Positions 42,370 to 51,819 of a stretch of 64,000 nucleotides of DNA are shown piece after piece. Numbering within the stretch: the first letter of the stretch is position 1; every line of letters begins with the position of its first letter. The position numbers and the translations under genes are program-made. The DNA comes from Eubacterium_B sp034180045 (GTDB taxonomy: Bacteria > Bacillota > Clostridia > Peptostreptococcales > Anaerovoracaceae), in contig JAXFOY010000019.1 in the NCBI GenBank assembly GCA_034180045.1, positions 10,452 to 74,451 of the forward strand, in the 5' to 3' direction. Under the pieces are notes generated by a model, which saw only the letters and a program-made list of their open reading frames with translations, made no database searches and was not told the origin of the DNA.

Positions 42370-43748
42370 AGCGTGTCTTAGTTGCTAACAGGGGTGAAAT
42401 TGCACTTAGAATCATCAGAGAGTGCCTTGATAGAAGTATAGAAACAGTAGCCATATATTCCACAGAAGATAAAGACGCACTTCATGTACTTCTTGCAAAT
42501 CAGGCTGTATGCGTTGGCGACGCACCCCCGTCTGAAAGCTATCTCAACGCCGATAATATAATTGAGGCGGCGCTTGGAACAGGATGTGACGCGATACATC
42601 CGGGGTTCGGTTTTCTCTCCGAAAATTCGGAGTTTGCCGCGCTTTGCGAAGAAAACGGAATCAAGTTTATAGGTCCGTCAGCAAAGGTTATAAGGCAGAT
42701 GGGAAACAAATCTTCGGCAAGAAGTCTTATGGAAAAGGCAGGAGTTCCAACTGTTCCCGGGTCGTGCGGAGCAGTTAAAAGTCTTGACGAAGCCGGAAAA
42801 ATAGCATCCGACATAGGCTTTCCAATACTTATAAAAGCCTCCGCAGGCGGTGGAGGCAGAGGAATGAGAAGAGCAGATTCAGAGTCTGAAGTTGCGGGAG
42901 CCTTTGACGAAGCTAAAGCGGAAGCTAGGGCGGCGTTTGGTGATGATACTGTATATATCGAAAAATTGATAGAAAATCCAAGACATATAGAAGTGCAGAT
43001 TCTATCGGATTCTTTTGGCAATACAATTCATCTTGGTGAGAGAAATTGCTCAATACAAAGAAAAAATCAGAAAATGCTGGAGGAAGCTCCGGCATTTGGT
43101 TTTAATCAAAGCCTTAGGGAAAAAATATGCAGCGCTGCCGTACGTGCAGCGAAAATATGCGGATATGAGAGCGCAGGTACCGTTGAATTTGTTTTAGATA
43201 AAGATAACAATTTTTATTTTATAGAAATGAACACCAGAATTCAGGTAGAACATCCTGTGAGTGAAATGGTGACAGGTGTGAATCTCGTAGCGGAGCAGTT
43301 GAGAATCGCCTCGGGACTTCCTCTTAATCTTAAGCAAGAGGATATTGAAATTAAAGGGCACGCAATAGAGTGCAGAATATGTGCGGAAGATCCGTTGAAT
43401 AATTTTTCGCCATCGCCGGGCAAGGTTGAATTTGTTCACTTCCCCGGAGGAAACGGAATTAGAGTGGAAAGTGCACTCTACAGCGGGTGTAAAATAAGTC
43501 CTTATTACGATTCTATGGCAGCCAAGGTTATCGTCTATGGAGAAACGAGAATCGAAGCTGTAAGAAGAATGAGAAGAGCTCTTGAGGAAACCATAATCAG
43601 AGGAGTTGATACAACGCTTACGCTTCAGTACTTGATACTGTTCAACAAGGCTTTTCTGAGAGGCGGTTACGATACATCTTTCATACAAAAGGAACAGAAG
43701 AATTTGATAGGACTTATAGAAACTGCAAGCAAGATAAGAGGAGAGTAG
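42363..43748 (+). CDS. accC: Acetyl-CoA carboxylase biotin carboxylase
   Basis: 461 residues, ATP-grasp enzyme. VANRGEIALRIIR N-terminus, ATP loop KASAGGGGRGMR, ERNCSIQRKNQK, and the catalytic EMNTRIQVEHPVSEMVTG. Carboxylates biotin on AccB with ATP and bicarbonate. It overlaps accB by 7 bases, and the fused accDA gene starts at the very next base after its stop. Confidence 0.97.
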   Translation: MLKRVLVANRGEIALRIIRECLDRSIETVAIYSTEDKDALHVLLANQAVCVGDAPPSESYLNADNIIEAALGTGCDAIHPGFGFLSENSEFAALCEENGIKFIGPSAKVIRQMGNKSSARSLMEKAGVPTVPGSCGAVKSLDEAGKIASDIGFPILIKASAGGGGRGMRRADSESEVAGAFDEAKAEARAAFGDDTVYIEKLIENPRHIEVQILSDSFGNTIHLGERNCSIQRKNQKMLEEAPAFGFNQSLREKICSAAVRAAKICGYESAGTVEFVLDKDNNFYFIEMNTRIQVEHPVSEMVTGVNLVAEQLRIASGLPLNLKQEDIEIKGHAIECRICAEDPLNNFSPSPGKVEFVHFPGGNGIRVESALYSGCKISPYYDSMAAKVIVYGETRIEAVRRMRRALEETIIRGVDTTLTLQYLILFNKAFLRGGYDTSFIQKEQKNLIGLIETASKIRGE

Positions 43749-45461
43749 ATGGAAAAATTCTTCAAGGATAAAATTGGACTTCTGAGAGTTGTAAAAAATT
43801 TAAGTAAAAGTCCCGGCACGCCGGAGGAAATACGCATTGAAAATGAAACTATAAAATGCTTGCATTGCGGAACTGAAACAAGCAGAAATAAAATGCGTGA
43901 GACACTTTACGTATGTCCTGTTTGCGGAACACATAGGAATATTACGGCAAAGCTGAGACTTAAATACACCTGTGATGAGAACAGTTTCAGAGAGTTTGGA
44001 AGATGGATTAAGGGTTATAATCCCTTAGATTTTCCGGGATATGAGGATAAACTTTGCCAAGCGGAAGAAAAGACAGGCATATCTGAAGCGGTGATAACAG
44101 GAACGTGCAGGATAAAAAATATCAAAGCGGTGATATGTGTGATGGATGCCAGATTTTTGATGGCAAGCATGGGAATGGCTGTTGGAGAGAAAATAACCAG
44201 AGCTATTGAATATGCGACCAGGAAAAGATTACCGCTCATAATTTTTTCCGCCTCGGGAGGTGCGAGGATGCAAGAAGGAATGCTTTCTCTTATGCAAATG
44301 GCAAAAACTTCAGCAGCCGTAGCTAAGCTGAGAGAAGCGGGAGGGCTGTTTATTTCGGTGATGACAAATCCTACTACCGGCGGTATTACAGCAAGCTTTG
44401 CCTCATTAGGGGACATACAGCTTGCTGAACCGGGAGCTCTCATCGGCTTTGCAGGTCCAAGAGTCATAAGTCAGACCATAGGAGAAAAACTTCCGGAGGG
44501 ATTTCAGAGCGCTGAATTTCTGTTTGAACACGGTTTCCTGGATAAAGTAGTGCAAAGATGCGAAATGAGAAATACTCTTGCCAATATATTATTGCTTCAT
44601 CAAAAGAGCAGGAAGAACCGTATAGCGTGCGAAATGCCGGAAGCTTATGAGGAATTCTCGGATAAGTTCGATGCTGCGGAAAGAGTGATGCTCGCCAGAA
44701 ATGAACAAAGACCTACATGCAGGTGCTACATAGATAGGTTGATTGCCGATTTTTGCGAACTTGGCGGTGACCGCTGCTATGGGGAAGATGCTTCCATAAT
44801 AGGTGGTGTCGGAAGGTTTAGAGATATTCCCGTAGTCGTTATAGGGCAGCAAAAAGGTCGGAATCTTGAAGAAAATCTCAAATATAGATTCGGAATGCCG
44901 AATCCTGAGGGTTACCGTAAAGCAGAAAGGCTTATGAGGCACGCTGAACATTTTGATATGCCTATAATCACCTTTGTTGACACTCCGGGAGCGTATCCGG
45001 GTAAGGAAGCGGAGGAAAACGGACAGGGAAGCGCAATCGCACATTGTCTTCTGACACTCAGCAGGGTAAAGGTGCCGATAATCAACATATTCATAGGTGA
45101 AGGAGGTAGCGGCGGGGCTCTTGCGATAGGATTCGGAGACAGCGTAATTATGATGGAGAACAGCGTGTTTTCCATTCTTTCACCGGAGGGCTTCGCATCG
45201 ATTTTATACAAGGATTCGACAAAATGGAAAGAAGCTTGCGAAAATATGAAAATGACAGCACCGGAGCTTAGGCGTATGGGAATTTGTGACTATGTGATTG
45301 AAGAGTGCTCAGAGGGCATGCACGTTGAAAGCGAGCCGAGCTTTAAGAAGCTGGAGATGACTATCAGTTACGAACTTGGAAGACTCTTAAAATTAAACGC
45401 AAATGAACTTGTAAGCCGGAGATATTCAAAGCTTCGCAGAGTGGGAAAGGAACTGATCTAG
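43749..45461 (+). CDS. accDA: Fused acetyl-CoA carboxyltransferase beta-alpha (AccDA)
   Basis: 570 residues; AccD and AccA are one polypeptide. Residues ~1-270 are the beta part with the zinc finger CLHCGTE...CPVCGTH, SASGGARMQEG and NPTTGGITASFA. Residues ~290-570 are the alpha part with LIADFCELGGDR, VVVIGQQKGR, TPGAYPG and GEGGSGGALAIG. Transfers CO2 from carboxybiotin to acetyl-CoA. In E. coli these are separate genes; fused forms are known in some bacteria and resemble the propionyl-CoA carboxylase layout. fabH starts immediately after the stop. Confidence 0.94.
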   Translation: MEKFFKDKIGLLRVVKNLSKSPGTPEEIRIENETIKCLHCGTETSRNKMRETLYVCPVCGTHRNITAKLRLKYTCDENSFREFGRWIKGYNPLDFPGYEDKLCQAEEKTGISEAVITGTCRIKNIKAVICVMDARFLMASMGMAVGEKITRAIEYATRKRLPLIIFSASGGARMQEGMLSLMQMAKTSAAVAKLREAGGLFISVMTNPTTGGITASFASLGDIQLAEPGALIGFAGPRVISQTIGEKLPEGFQSAEFLFEHGFLDKVVQRCEMRNTLANILLLHQKSRKNRIACEMPEAYEEFSDKFDAAERVMLARNEQRPTCRCYIDRLIADFCELGGDRCYGEDASIIGGVGRFRDIPVVVIGQQKGRNLEENLKYRFGMPNPEGYRKAERLMRHAEHFDMPIITFVDTPGAYPGKEAEENGQGSAIAHCLLTLSRVKVPIINIFIGEGGSGGALAIGFGDSVIMMENSVFSILSPEGFASILYKDSTKWKEACENMKMTAPELRRMGICDYVIEECSEGMHVESEPSFKKLEMTISYELGRLLKLNANELVSRRYSKLRRVGKELI

Positions 45462-46403
45462 ATGACAAATGAATATCTTGCCATGAAATTTATAGGTACA
45501 GGGCTTGCGCACGGAAGTAAAAAAGTTCTAAACGATGATTTAGCAAGGATAATGGACACAAGCGATGGATGGATAAGAGAAAAAAGCGGAATTGAAAGCA
45601 GGTGGTTCGCAGAAAATGAGAGCAATCTGGATATGGCGCTTGAGGCTTCTTTGATGGCTATGGAAGATGCAAATCTTTCTTCAAAGAAAATAGATGCGGT
45701 AATCGTTTGCACTTTCACGCCCGACAACGCAACTCCGGGTGTGGCAAATGAACTTGCAGGCAGATTAAAGCTGAGAGAAGATGTCTTGGCTTTCGATATA
45801 AACGGTGCTTGCTCGGGATATATTTACGGAGCAATACTGGCGGATTCTTTGCTTAAAAGCGGAAGCTACAGGAATATTTTGCTCGTTGGCAGTGAAAAAA
45901 TCAGCAGCGTTATGAGTATGAAGGACAGAGGCACAGATGTCTTGTTTGGAGACGGTGCAGGTGCGGCAATTTGCGCACTCAGCGATGATTCTGTATTTTC
46001 ACACTTGGAAGGGCTTGTTCCGAATTCCGATATTCTCTTTTGTGAAAGATTTGAGCCGAAGATAAAAATGCAGGGACAGGAAGTTTACAGGTTTGCTGTG
46101 AACAAAGTGCCGGAACTTACAGAGGCCTTACTTAAGACAAATAAGCTGAATAAAGATGAAGTTGACTGGTATATTTTTCATCAGGCGAACAAGAGAATAA
46201 TCAGAAGCATAGCATCAAGACTTGGAATACCTTTGGAAAAATGCTATATGAATTTGGAAAAATACGGAAATACTTCGGCGGCAAGCATAGCGATAGCCAT
46301 AGCCGACATGAGAAAGAAAAATCTGCTAAAACCGGGTATGACGGCAGTAAGCGTCGGTTTTGGAGCAGGTCTTACATATGGCGGTATATTGTTTAAGGCG
46401 TAG
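45462..46403 (+). CDS. fabH: Beta-ketoacyl-ACP synthase III
   Basis: 313 residues. Catalytic triad visible: C117 in NGACSGY, His in FHQANKRI and Asn in YGNTSAAS. Condenses acetyl-CoA or branched acyl-CoA with malonyl-ACP to start chains. It begins right after accDA; RBS AAGGA lies upstream. A second ATG at 45483 is closer to the family's usual start but lacks an RBS. Confidence 0.96.
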   Translation: MTNEYLAMKFIGTGLAHGSKKVLNDDLARIMDTSDGWIREKSGIESRWFAENESNLDMALEASLMAMEDANLSSKKIDAVIVCTFTPDNATPGVANELAGRLKLREDVLAFDINGACSGYIYGAILADSLLKSGSYRNILLVGSEKISSVMSMKDRGTDVLFGDGAGAAICALSDDSVFSHLEGLVPNSDILFCERFEPKIKMQGQEVYRFAVNKVPELTEALLKTNKLNKDEVDWYIFHQANKRIIRSIASRLGIPLEKCYMNLEKYGNTSAASIAIAIADMRKKNLLKPGMTAVSVGFGAGLTYGGILFKA

Positions 46404-46415
46404 GGAGATGAATAT

Positions 46416-47345
46416 ATGATAGAACTTAATAAAATTTTTGATATGGAATTTCCTATTTTTCAGGGCGGTATGGCTCAGATTGCAACGGGATCTTTTGCTG
46501 CTGATGTATCAAATGCAGGCGCGATGGGAATTATAGGTACGGGCGCAATGAACGCCGAAATGCTCGAAGCGGAGCTTAAAGCGGTAAAGGCAAAAACGGA
46601 TAAACCTTTTGGTATTAATTTGATGATGATGAATCCCGATGTGGACAGGATGGCGGAAGTGATAGCAAATTCCGGGGCGGCTCTTGTAACAACAGGCGCG
46701 GGAAATCCCGGAAAATATATTGAGCTATGGAAAAAAAACAAGATTAAAGTTTTCCCCGTAGTTTCATCGGTCGCTTTAGCAAAAAGACTTGAGGCCTCAG
46801 GAGCTGACGGAATAATTGCCGAGGGCTGTGAAAGCGGAGGACACATAGGAGAGCTTACCAGTATGGTACTTATTCCACAGATAGCGGATGCAGTGAAGGT
46901 ACCGGTAGTGGCAGCAGGTGGAATCGCAGGCGGAAGGCAGATGGCGGCAGCGGAATTGTTGGGAGCTAAGGGCATACAGATAGGAACAATATTACTTGCC
47001 AGCGAGGAATGTCCTATACATCAAAATTATAAAGACGCAATTATAAAAGCTAAAGACAGAAGTACAGTTGTCACAGGCAGAACTGTCGGAGCTCCGGTAA
47101 GAGTTATAAAAAATGCCATGACGCAGGAATATATTGAACGCGAAACAGCAGGAGCAAGCCTTATGGAACTTGAAAAATATACGCTGGGAGCTTTGAGAAG
47201 AGCTGTCAAGGAGGGTGACATCAAAGCAGGCTCACTCATGGCAGGTCAGGATGCAGCCTTCGTAAAAGAGGTAAAACCGCTTCGCAGTATATTTGAGCAG
47301 ATTATGAATGAGTATGAGGTTTGTAAGAATGAATTTTGTAAATAA
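46416..47345 (+). CDS. fabK: Enoyl-ACP reductase II (FMN) FabK
   Basis: 309 residues. FMN-dependent NPD-fold TIM barrel: PIFQGGMAQIATG N-terminus, the catalytic-site GCESGGHIGELT (His), AAGGIAGGRQMAAAELLGAKGIQIGT phosphate loop region. Reduces the enoyl-ACP double bond in the last elongation step. FabK replaces the triclosan-sensitive FabI. RBS GGGAGA precedes the ATG. The next gene, another NPD-family enzyme, overlaps its end by 17 bases. Confidence 0.93.
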   Translation: MIELNKIFDMEFPIFQGGMAQIATGSFAADVSNAGAMGIIGTGAMNAEMLEAELKAVKAKTDKPFGINLMMMNPDVDRMAEVIANSGAALVTTGAGNPGKYIELWKKNKIKVFPVVSSVALAKRLEASGADGIIAEGCESGGHIGELTSMVLIPQIADAVKVPVVAAGGIAGGRQMAAAELLGAKGIQIGTILLASEECPIHQNYKDAIIKAKDRSTVVTGRTVGAPVRVIKNAMTQEYIERETAGASLMELEKYTLGALRRAVKEGDIKAGSLMAGQDAAFVKEVKPLRSIFEQIMNEYEVCKNEFCK

Positions 47346-48384
47346 GAGCGATGTAAATATTCTCGGCGGTAAGCTCGAAATTCCGATAATTCAAGGCGGG
47401 ATGGGAGTAGGCATCTCTATGGGAAGGCTTGCCGGGAATGTAGCTGCTTGCGGCGGAATGGGAGTAATCTCTACCGCTTTAATCGGCTTTCGGGAGGATG
47501 ATTTTTACCAAAACCACGTAGAGGCGGATGTAAGAGCACTAAAAAAGGAGATACGGCTTGCTAAAAAGCTTTCCAAGGGTCGAGGAATGATTGCCATAAA
47601 TGCCATGACCGTAACTACCGACTTTAGAGAGTGTATAGAAGCCGCCGTCGAAGAGGGAATAGACGCAATTATTTCAGGTGCGGGCTTGCCGCTTTCCTTA
47701 CCGGAAATCACCAAGGGGAAAAATGTTCTTATCGCCCCGATAGTTTCCAGTGCTAAGGCAGCCTGTCTCATAGTCAAAAGTTGGTGCAGAAATTACGACA
47801 GAAAGCCGGATTTTATAGTAGTAGAGGGTGCAGGTGCCGGAGGTCATCTCGGTTTTAAGAAAGATGAGCTCTTAGAACAAAGCAATATGCCGCTTGAAGA
47901 AATTGTCAGAGAAGTGGTAGAAAGCTGCCGTGGTATACCTGTATTTGCAGCCGGAGGTATATTTGACGCAAATGACATAAAAAAGGCTATTAGCTGGGGC
48001 GCAAAAGGAGTGCAGATAGGAACAAGGTTTATCGCAACGGATGAATGTGATGCGAGCAGGGGCTTTAAGCAGGTGATACTGAATGCGAAAAAGGATGATG
48101 TGAATATAATTCAAAGTCCGGTAGGGCTTCCGGGAAGAGCTGTGAATACGGAGCTTCTTAGGCAAATTAAGACCGATGGAAGAAAGCCGCCGAGTCGCTG
48201 CATAAATTGTATTTCGACATGTGACCCTAAAGTCACTCCTTACTGTATAAGCCGGGCTTTGATAGCCGCATTTTATGGAGATGAGAAAAACGGTCTTTTC
48301 TTCAGTGGAGAAAACTGCGAAAAGATTACGAAAATCGTGAGAGTAAAGGATTTGATGGAGGAACTTTCAAAAGGCTTTGAATAG
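47329..48384 (+). CDS. NPD/nitronate monooxygenase family enzyme
   Basis: 351 residues from the ATG with GAGGT 8 bases upstream; it overlaps fabK by 17 bases. TIM-barrel FMN protein related to FabK: PIIQGGMGVGISMG, GAGAGGHLG (catalytic His), AAGGIFDANDIKKA, GVQIGTRF. Unlike FabK it has a C-terminal cysteine cluster, CINCISTCD...PYC, which looks like an Fe-S or metal site. Its place inside the fatty acid operon suggests a lipid role, such as a second enoyl reductase or isomerase, rather than nitronate oxidation; that is inference. Confidence 0.85.
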   Translation: MNFVNKSDVNILGGKLEIPIIQGGMGVGISMGRLAGNVAACGGMGVISTALIGFREDDFYQNHVEADVRALKKEIRLAKKLSKGRGMIAINAMTVTTDFRECIEAAVEEGIDAIISGAGLPLSLPEITKGKNVLIAPIVSSAKAACLIVKSWCRNYDRKPDFIVVEGAGAGGHLGFKKDELLEQSNMPLEEIVREVVESCRGIPVFAAGGIFDANDIKKAISWGAKGVQIGTRFIATDECDASRGFKQVILNAKKDDVNIIQSPVGLPGRAVNTELLRQIKTDGRKPPSRCINCISTCDPKVTPYCISRALIAAFYGDEKNGLFFSGENCEKITKIVRVKDLMEELSKGFE

Positions 48385-48444
48385 CTTTTAACACTTCGCT
48401 TCATCTGTCAAAAATCTCAGGAGATAAAATTATGGGAGATAAAA

Positions 48445-49368
48445 ATGAAAACAGCTTTTTTGTTTGCCGGGCAAGGCAGTCAGACAGTCGGTATGGGGAA
48501 AGACCTGTGCTCGGAATTTGATGAGTTTGTAAAAGTATTTGATAAGCTCAAACCTGAGCAGAAAAAACTTGCATTTGAGGGTGATTTTTTGGAACTATCC
48601 CAAACACGAAATACTCAGCCCATCTTGCTTGCATTTGGAATGGGAATTTTTGAGGTTTTGAGGGCAAACGGCATAAAACCCGACTTTGCAGCCGGTCTTA
48701 GCCTGGGAGAATATACGGCGCTGTGTGCTGCCGGAGTATTTGAATATGAGGATGCTCTTAATCTTGTTCAGTTTAGAGCAATGGAAATGGAAAAGGCTTC
48801 AAAGGGAATAACGGCAGGTATGTCAGCGGTTTTGGGCATTGATAAACCAAAATTGGAAGAATGCTGCAAACTTGCATCAAACAAAGATTCTAAGGCGGAA
48901 ATCACAAACATAAACTGTCCCGGGCAAATAGTCATTTCCGGAGAAGCAAGTGCAGTTTCAGAAGCGTCAAAACTCGCCTTGGAGGCAGGAGCAAAGAGAG
49001 TGATTCCACTTTCCGTCTCAGGACCTTTTCATACTTCATATATGAAGCCTGTAGGCGATGCACTTTTGGAAAAGATGAAGGAAATAAACCTGCACAAAGA
49101 AGGCTTTCCCGTGCTGTTTAATTACAGCGGCAAAATGCGTGCGAACGATGAATCAATTTCGGAGCTTCTTTCAATGCAGGTGCAGTCCGGTGTCCTGATG
49201 GAAAAAATCATTAGAAATTTAGTTGAGCTTGGAGTTACAACCTTTGTTGAAATCGGACCGGGAAGTGCGCTTTCCGGATTTGTAAGAAAGGTAGACCGTT
49301 CACTAAAGACGATAAGTATTACAACAGCCGAAGAACTTTATGCGGCGATAAAAGAACTTAAAAGATAA
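48445..49368 (+). CDS. fabD: Malonyl-CoA:ACP transacylase
   Basis: 307 residues. FAGQGSQTVGMG start, nucleophile Ser in GLSLGEYTAL, substrate Arg in QFRAMEME and His in GPFHTSYM. Moves malonyl from CoA to ACP. RBS GGGAG precedes the ATG. fabG begins 11 bases after its stop. Confidence 0.96.
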   Translation: MKTAFLFAGQGSQTVGMGKDLCSEFDEFVKVFDKLKPEQKKLAFEGDFLELSQTRNTQPILLAFGMGIFEVLRANGIKPDFAAGLSLGEYTALCAAGVFEYEDALNLVQFRAMEMEKASKGITAGMSAVLGIDKPKLEECCKLASNKDSKAEITNINCPGQIVISGEASAVSEASKLALEAGAKRVIPLSVSGPFHTSYMKPVGDALLEKMKEINLHKEGFPVLFNYSGKMRANDESISELLSMQVQSGVLMEKIIRNLVELGVTTFVEIGPGSALSGFVRKVDRSLKTISITTAEELYAAIKELKR

Positions 49369-49379
49369 TTGGAGGAAAT

Positions 49380-50117
49380 ATGGAACAGAGAGTTGCGATT
49401 GTAACAGGTGCAGGTAGAGGAATCGGAAGGGCAACTGCGGTTGAGCTTGCGAAAAATAATGTTAATGTGCTAATAAACTATAACAGCAGCGATGAAGCGG
49501 CCCGCGAAACCCAAAGACTCTGCGAGGCGGAGGGTGTTAAAGCGGTGCTTGCAAAAGGAGATGTTTCTTCTGAGCAGGATTGCAAAAAAATTGTTGAACT
49601 GGCTGTTGAAGAGTTCGGTAAGGTGGATATTCTCGTAAATAATGCCGGAATCACAAGAGACGGAATAGGCATAAGAATGAGTGCTGACGATTTTGACGCG
49701 GTTATAAAAACAAATCTTAATGGTCCCTTTTATATGATAAAAGCTGTTGCCGGGGTGATGATGAAAAAAAGGTACGGTAGAATCATCAATGTTTCTTCTG
49801 TTACAGGACTTGTAGGAAATGTAGGGCAGGCAAATTATGCAGCTGCCAAAGCAGGTGTTGTCGGCATGACAAAGACCTTTGCCAAAGAACTGGCATCGAG
49901 GGGAATTACCGTAAATGCCGTAGCTCCCGGATTTGTAACTACAGATATGACTAAGGCTATACCGGAAGAGGCTGCAAATAAGATGTTGGAAGCGGTTCCG
50001 CTGCGCAGATCAGGAAGAACAGAGGATATAGCAAAGGCAATAAATTTCTTGGCAAGCGACAATGCAAGCTATATAACAGGAGAAGTCCTGCGTGTTGACG
50101 GTGGGCTGGCAATTTAG
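49380..50117 (+). CDS. fabG: 3-oxoacyl-ACP reductase
   Basis: 245 residues, classical SDR. TGAGRGIGRA cofactor loop, NNAG, catalytic Ser in NVSSVTG, Tyr/Lys in YAAAKAG, and the FabG-typical end GEVLRVDGGLAI. Reduces 3-oxoacyl-ACP with NADPH. RBS TTGGAGG. Position in the operon makes it the main FabG, in contrast to the SDR at 21083. Confidence 0.96.
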   Translation: MEQRVAIVTGAGRGIGRATAVELAKNNVNVLINYNSSDEAARETQRLCEAEGVKAVLAKGDVSSEQDCKKIVELAVEEFGKVDILVNNAGITRDGIGIRMSADDFDAVIKTNLNGPFYMIKAVAGVMMKKRYGRIINVSSVTGLVGNVGQANYAAAKAGVVGMTKTFAKELASRGITVNAVAPGFVTTDMTKAIPEEAANKMLEAVPLRRSGRTEDIAKAINFLASDNASYITGEVLRVDGGLAI

Positions 50118-50126
50118 GAGGCTTTT

Positions 50127-51359
50127 ATGAAGAGAAGAGTTGTTATAACAGGTATGGGAGCAGTCTCTCCGATAGGAATAGGCAGCCAAAATATGTGGGA
50201 AAACGCAAAAAAAGGTAAGTTGGGCATAGATTTTATAACTCAGTTTGATACGAAAAATACAAAAGTTAAAATTGCCGGTGAGGTAAAGGATTTTGAGCCT
50301 ACAAACATCATGGATAAGATGGAAGCGAGAAGAACCGCGAGATTTACGCAGTTTGCTCTATATGCGGCAGATGAAGCCTTCAGGCAGAGCGGACTTGATA
50401 TGTCAAAGGAAGATTCCCTAAGATTCGGTGTAAATGTTGCCAGCGGCATAGGCGGGCTTCCGGTAATTCAAAAAGAGTGTGCGAGAGGTGAAAAGCACGG
50501 TTATGACAGAGTTTCACCCCTATTTGTACCGTCGAGTATTATCAATATGGCAGCAGGTATGGTGGCAATCAGATTGGGATTCAAAGGCAGCTGCACCTGC
50601 GTTGTTACAGCCTGCGCCTCGGCATCGGATTCCATAGGTGCGGCATTTCACTACATAAGGGACGGATATGCCGACGTGATGGCATGCGGTGGAGCGGAGG
50701 GCTGTATTTCAGAGCTCGGAATTGGCGGCTTCACATCTATGAGAGCACTTTCGGGTTCAGATGAGCCTTCTCGTGCTTCAATACCGTTTGACAAAGAACG
50801 CAGCGGTTTTGTGATGGGAGAGGGAAGCGGGATTTTGATTTTGGAGGAGTATGAGCATGCTGTAAATAGAGGCGCAAAAATACTTGGTGAGATAGCAGGA
50901 TACGGCTCAAGCTGTGATGCAAATCACATGACTGCACCTCTTGAAGATGGGACAGGCGCGGCAAATTGTATGCTGCTTGCTCTGAAAGATGCAGGAATAG
51001 AGCCTTTTGAAATCGGATATATCAACGCACACGGTACAGGTACGCCTCTAAATGACGCCGGAGAAACAAAGGCGGTAAAACTTGCTTTCAAAGACCATAG
51101 CTATAATTTATTAATGTCGTCGACAAAGTCAATGACAGGCCATCTTCTAGGCGCAAGCGGAGCGATAGAAGCGATAATGACTGTCAAATCTTTAGAAAGT
51201 CAATTTGCTCCTCCTACAATAGGATATAAGATCGCTGATGAAGATTGTGATTTGGAAATATGTGCGGGTCATGGCCGTGAGTACAAAAGCAAGTATGCAA
51301 TGTCGAATTCTCTCGGTTTCGGCGGTCATAATGCGTCTTTGATTTTTAAGTCGGTTTAG
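50127..51359 (+). CDS. fabF: Beta-ketoacyl-ACP synthase II
   Basis: 410 residues. Catalytic Cys in VTACASASDS, His in NAHGTGTPLND and TGHLLGASG, and the C-terminal NSLGFGGHNAS. Elongates acyl chains with malonyl-ACP. RBS AGGAGG. The only elongating condensing enzyme in the operon. Confidence 0.97.
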   Translation: MKRRVVITGMGAVSPIGIGSQNMWENAKKGKLGIDFITQFDTKNTKVKIAGEVKDFEPTNIMDKMEARRTARFTQFALYAADEAFRQSGLDMSKEDSLRFGVNVASGIGGLPVIQKECARGEKHGYDRVSPLFVPSSIINMAAGMVAIRLGFKGSCTCVVTACASASDSIGAAFHYIRDGYADVMACGGAEGCISELGIGGFTSMRALSGSDEPSRASIPFDKERSGFVMGEGSGILILEEYEHAVNRGAKILGEIAGYGSSCDANHMTAPLEDGTGAANCMLLALKDAGIEPFEIGYINAHGTGTPLNDAGETKAVKLAFKDHSYNLLMSSTKSMTGHLLGASGAIEAIMTVKSLESQFAPPTIGYKIADEDCDLEICAGHGREYKSKYAMSNSLGFGGHNASLIFKSV

Positions 51360-51380
51360 TGTAGAATATAGGAGAAAAAA

Positions 51381-51806
51381 ATGGTTCTAAATTCAGAACA
51401 AATTAAAGAAATACTTCCCCATAGATATCCGTTTCTTCTAGTTGATAAGATTACGGAGATGGAACCCGGGAAGTTTGCCAAGGGTATTAAATGCGTGTCG
51501 CAAAATGAAATGTATTTTCTCGGACATTTTCCGCAGAAAGCGGTTATGCCGGGCGTACTTATTCTCGAAGCTTTGGCACAGACCGGGGCTTGTGCGCTGC
51601 TTTGCACAGAGGAAAACAGAGGAAAGCTTGCTTTTTTTGGCGGAGTGAAAAATTGCCGCTTCAAAAGACAGGTAGTTCCGGGTGATTTATTGGAACTTGA
51701 GTGTGAGGTCATCAAGAGTCGCGGTAATGTCGGTTTCGGTAAAGTGATAGCGAGTGTAGATGGAGAGGTGGCTTGCAGTGGAGAGATTTCTTTTGCAATA
51801 GGATGA
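51381..51806 (+). CDS. fabZ: 3-hydroxyacyl-ACP dehydratase
   Basis: 141 residues, hot-dog fold. ILPHRYPFLLVDKI N-terminus, catalytic His in GHFPQKAVMPGVL with the following Glu in LEALAQTG. Dehydrates 3-hydroxyacyl-ACP. RBS AGGAG. No FabA or FabM is encoded nearby, so unsaturated chains, if made, need another route. Confidence 0.96.
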   Translation: MVLNSEQIKEILPHRYPFLLVDKITEMEPGKFAKGIKCVSQNEMYFLGHFPQKAVMPGVLILEALAQTGACALLCTEENRGKLAFFGGVKNCRFKRQVVPGDLLELECEVIKSRGNVGFGKVIASVDGEVACSGEISFAIG

Positions 51807-51819
51807 TAGGAGAACATGG

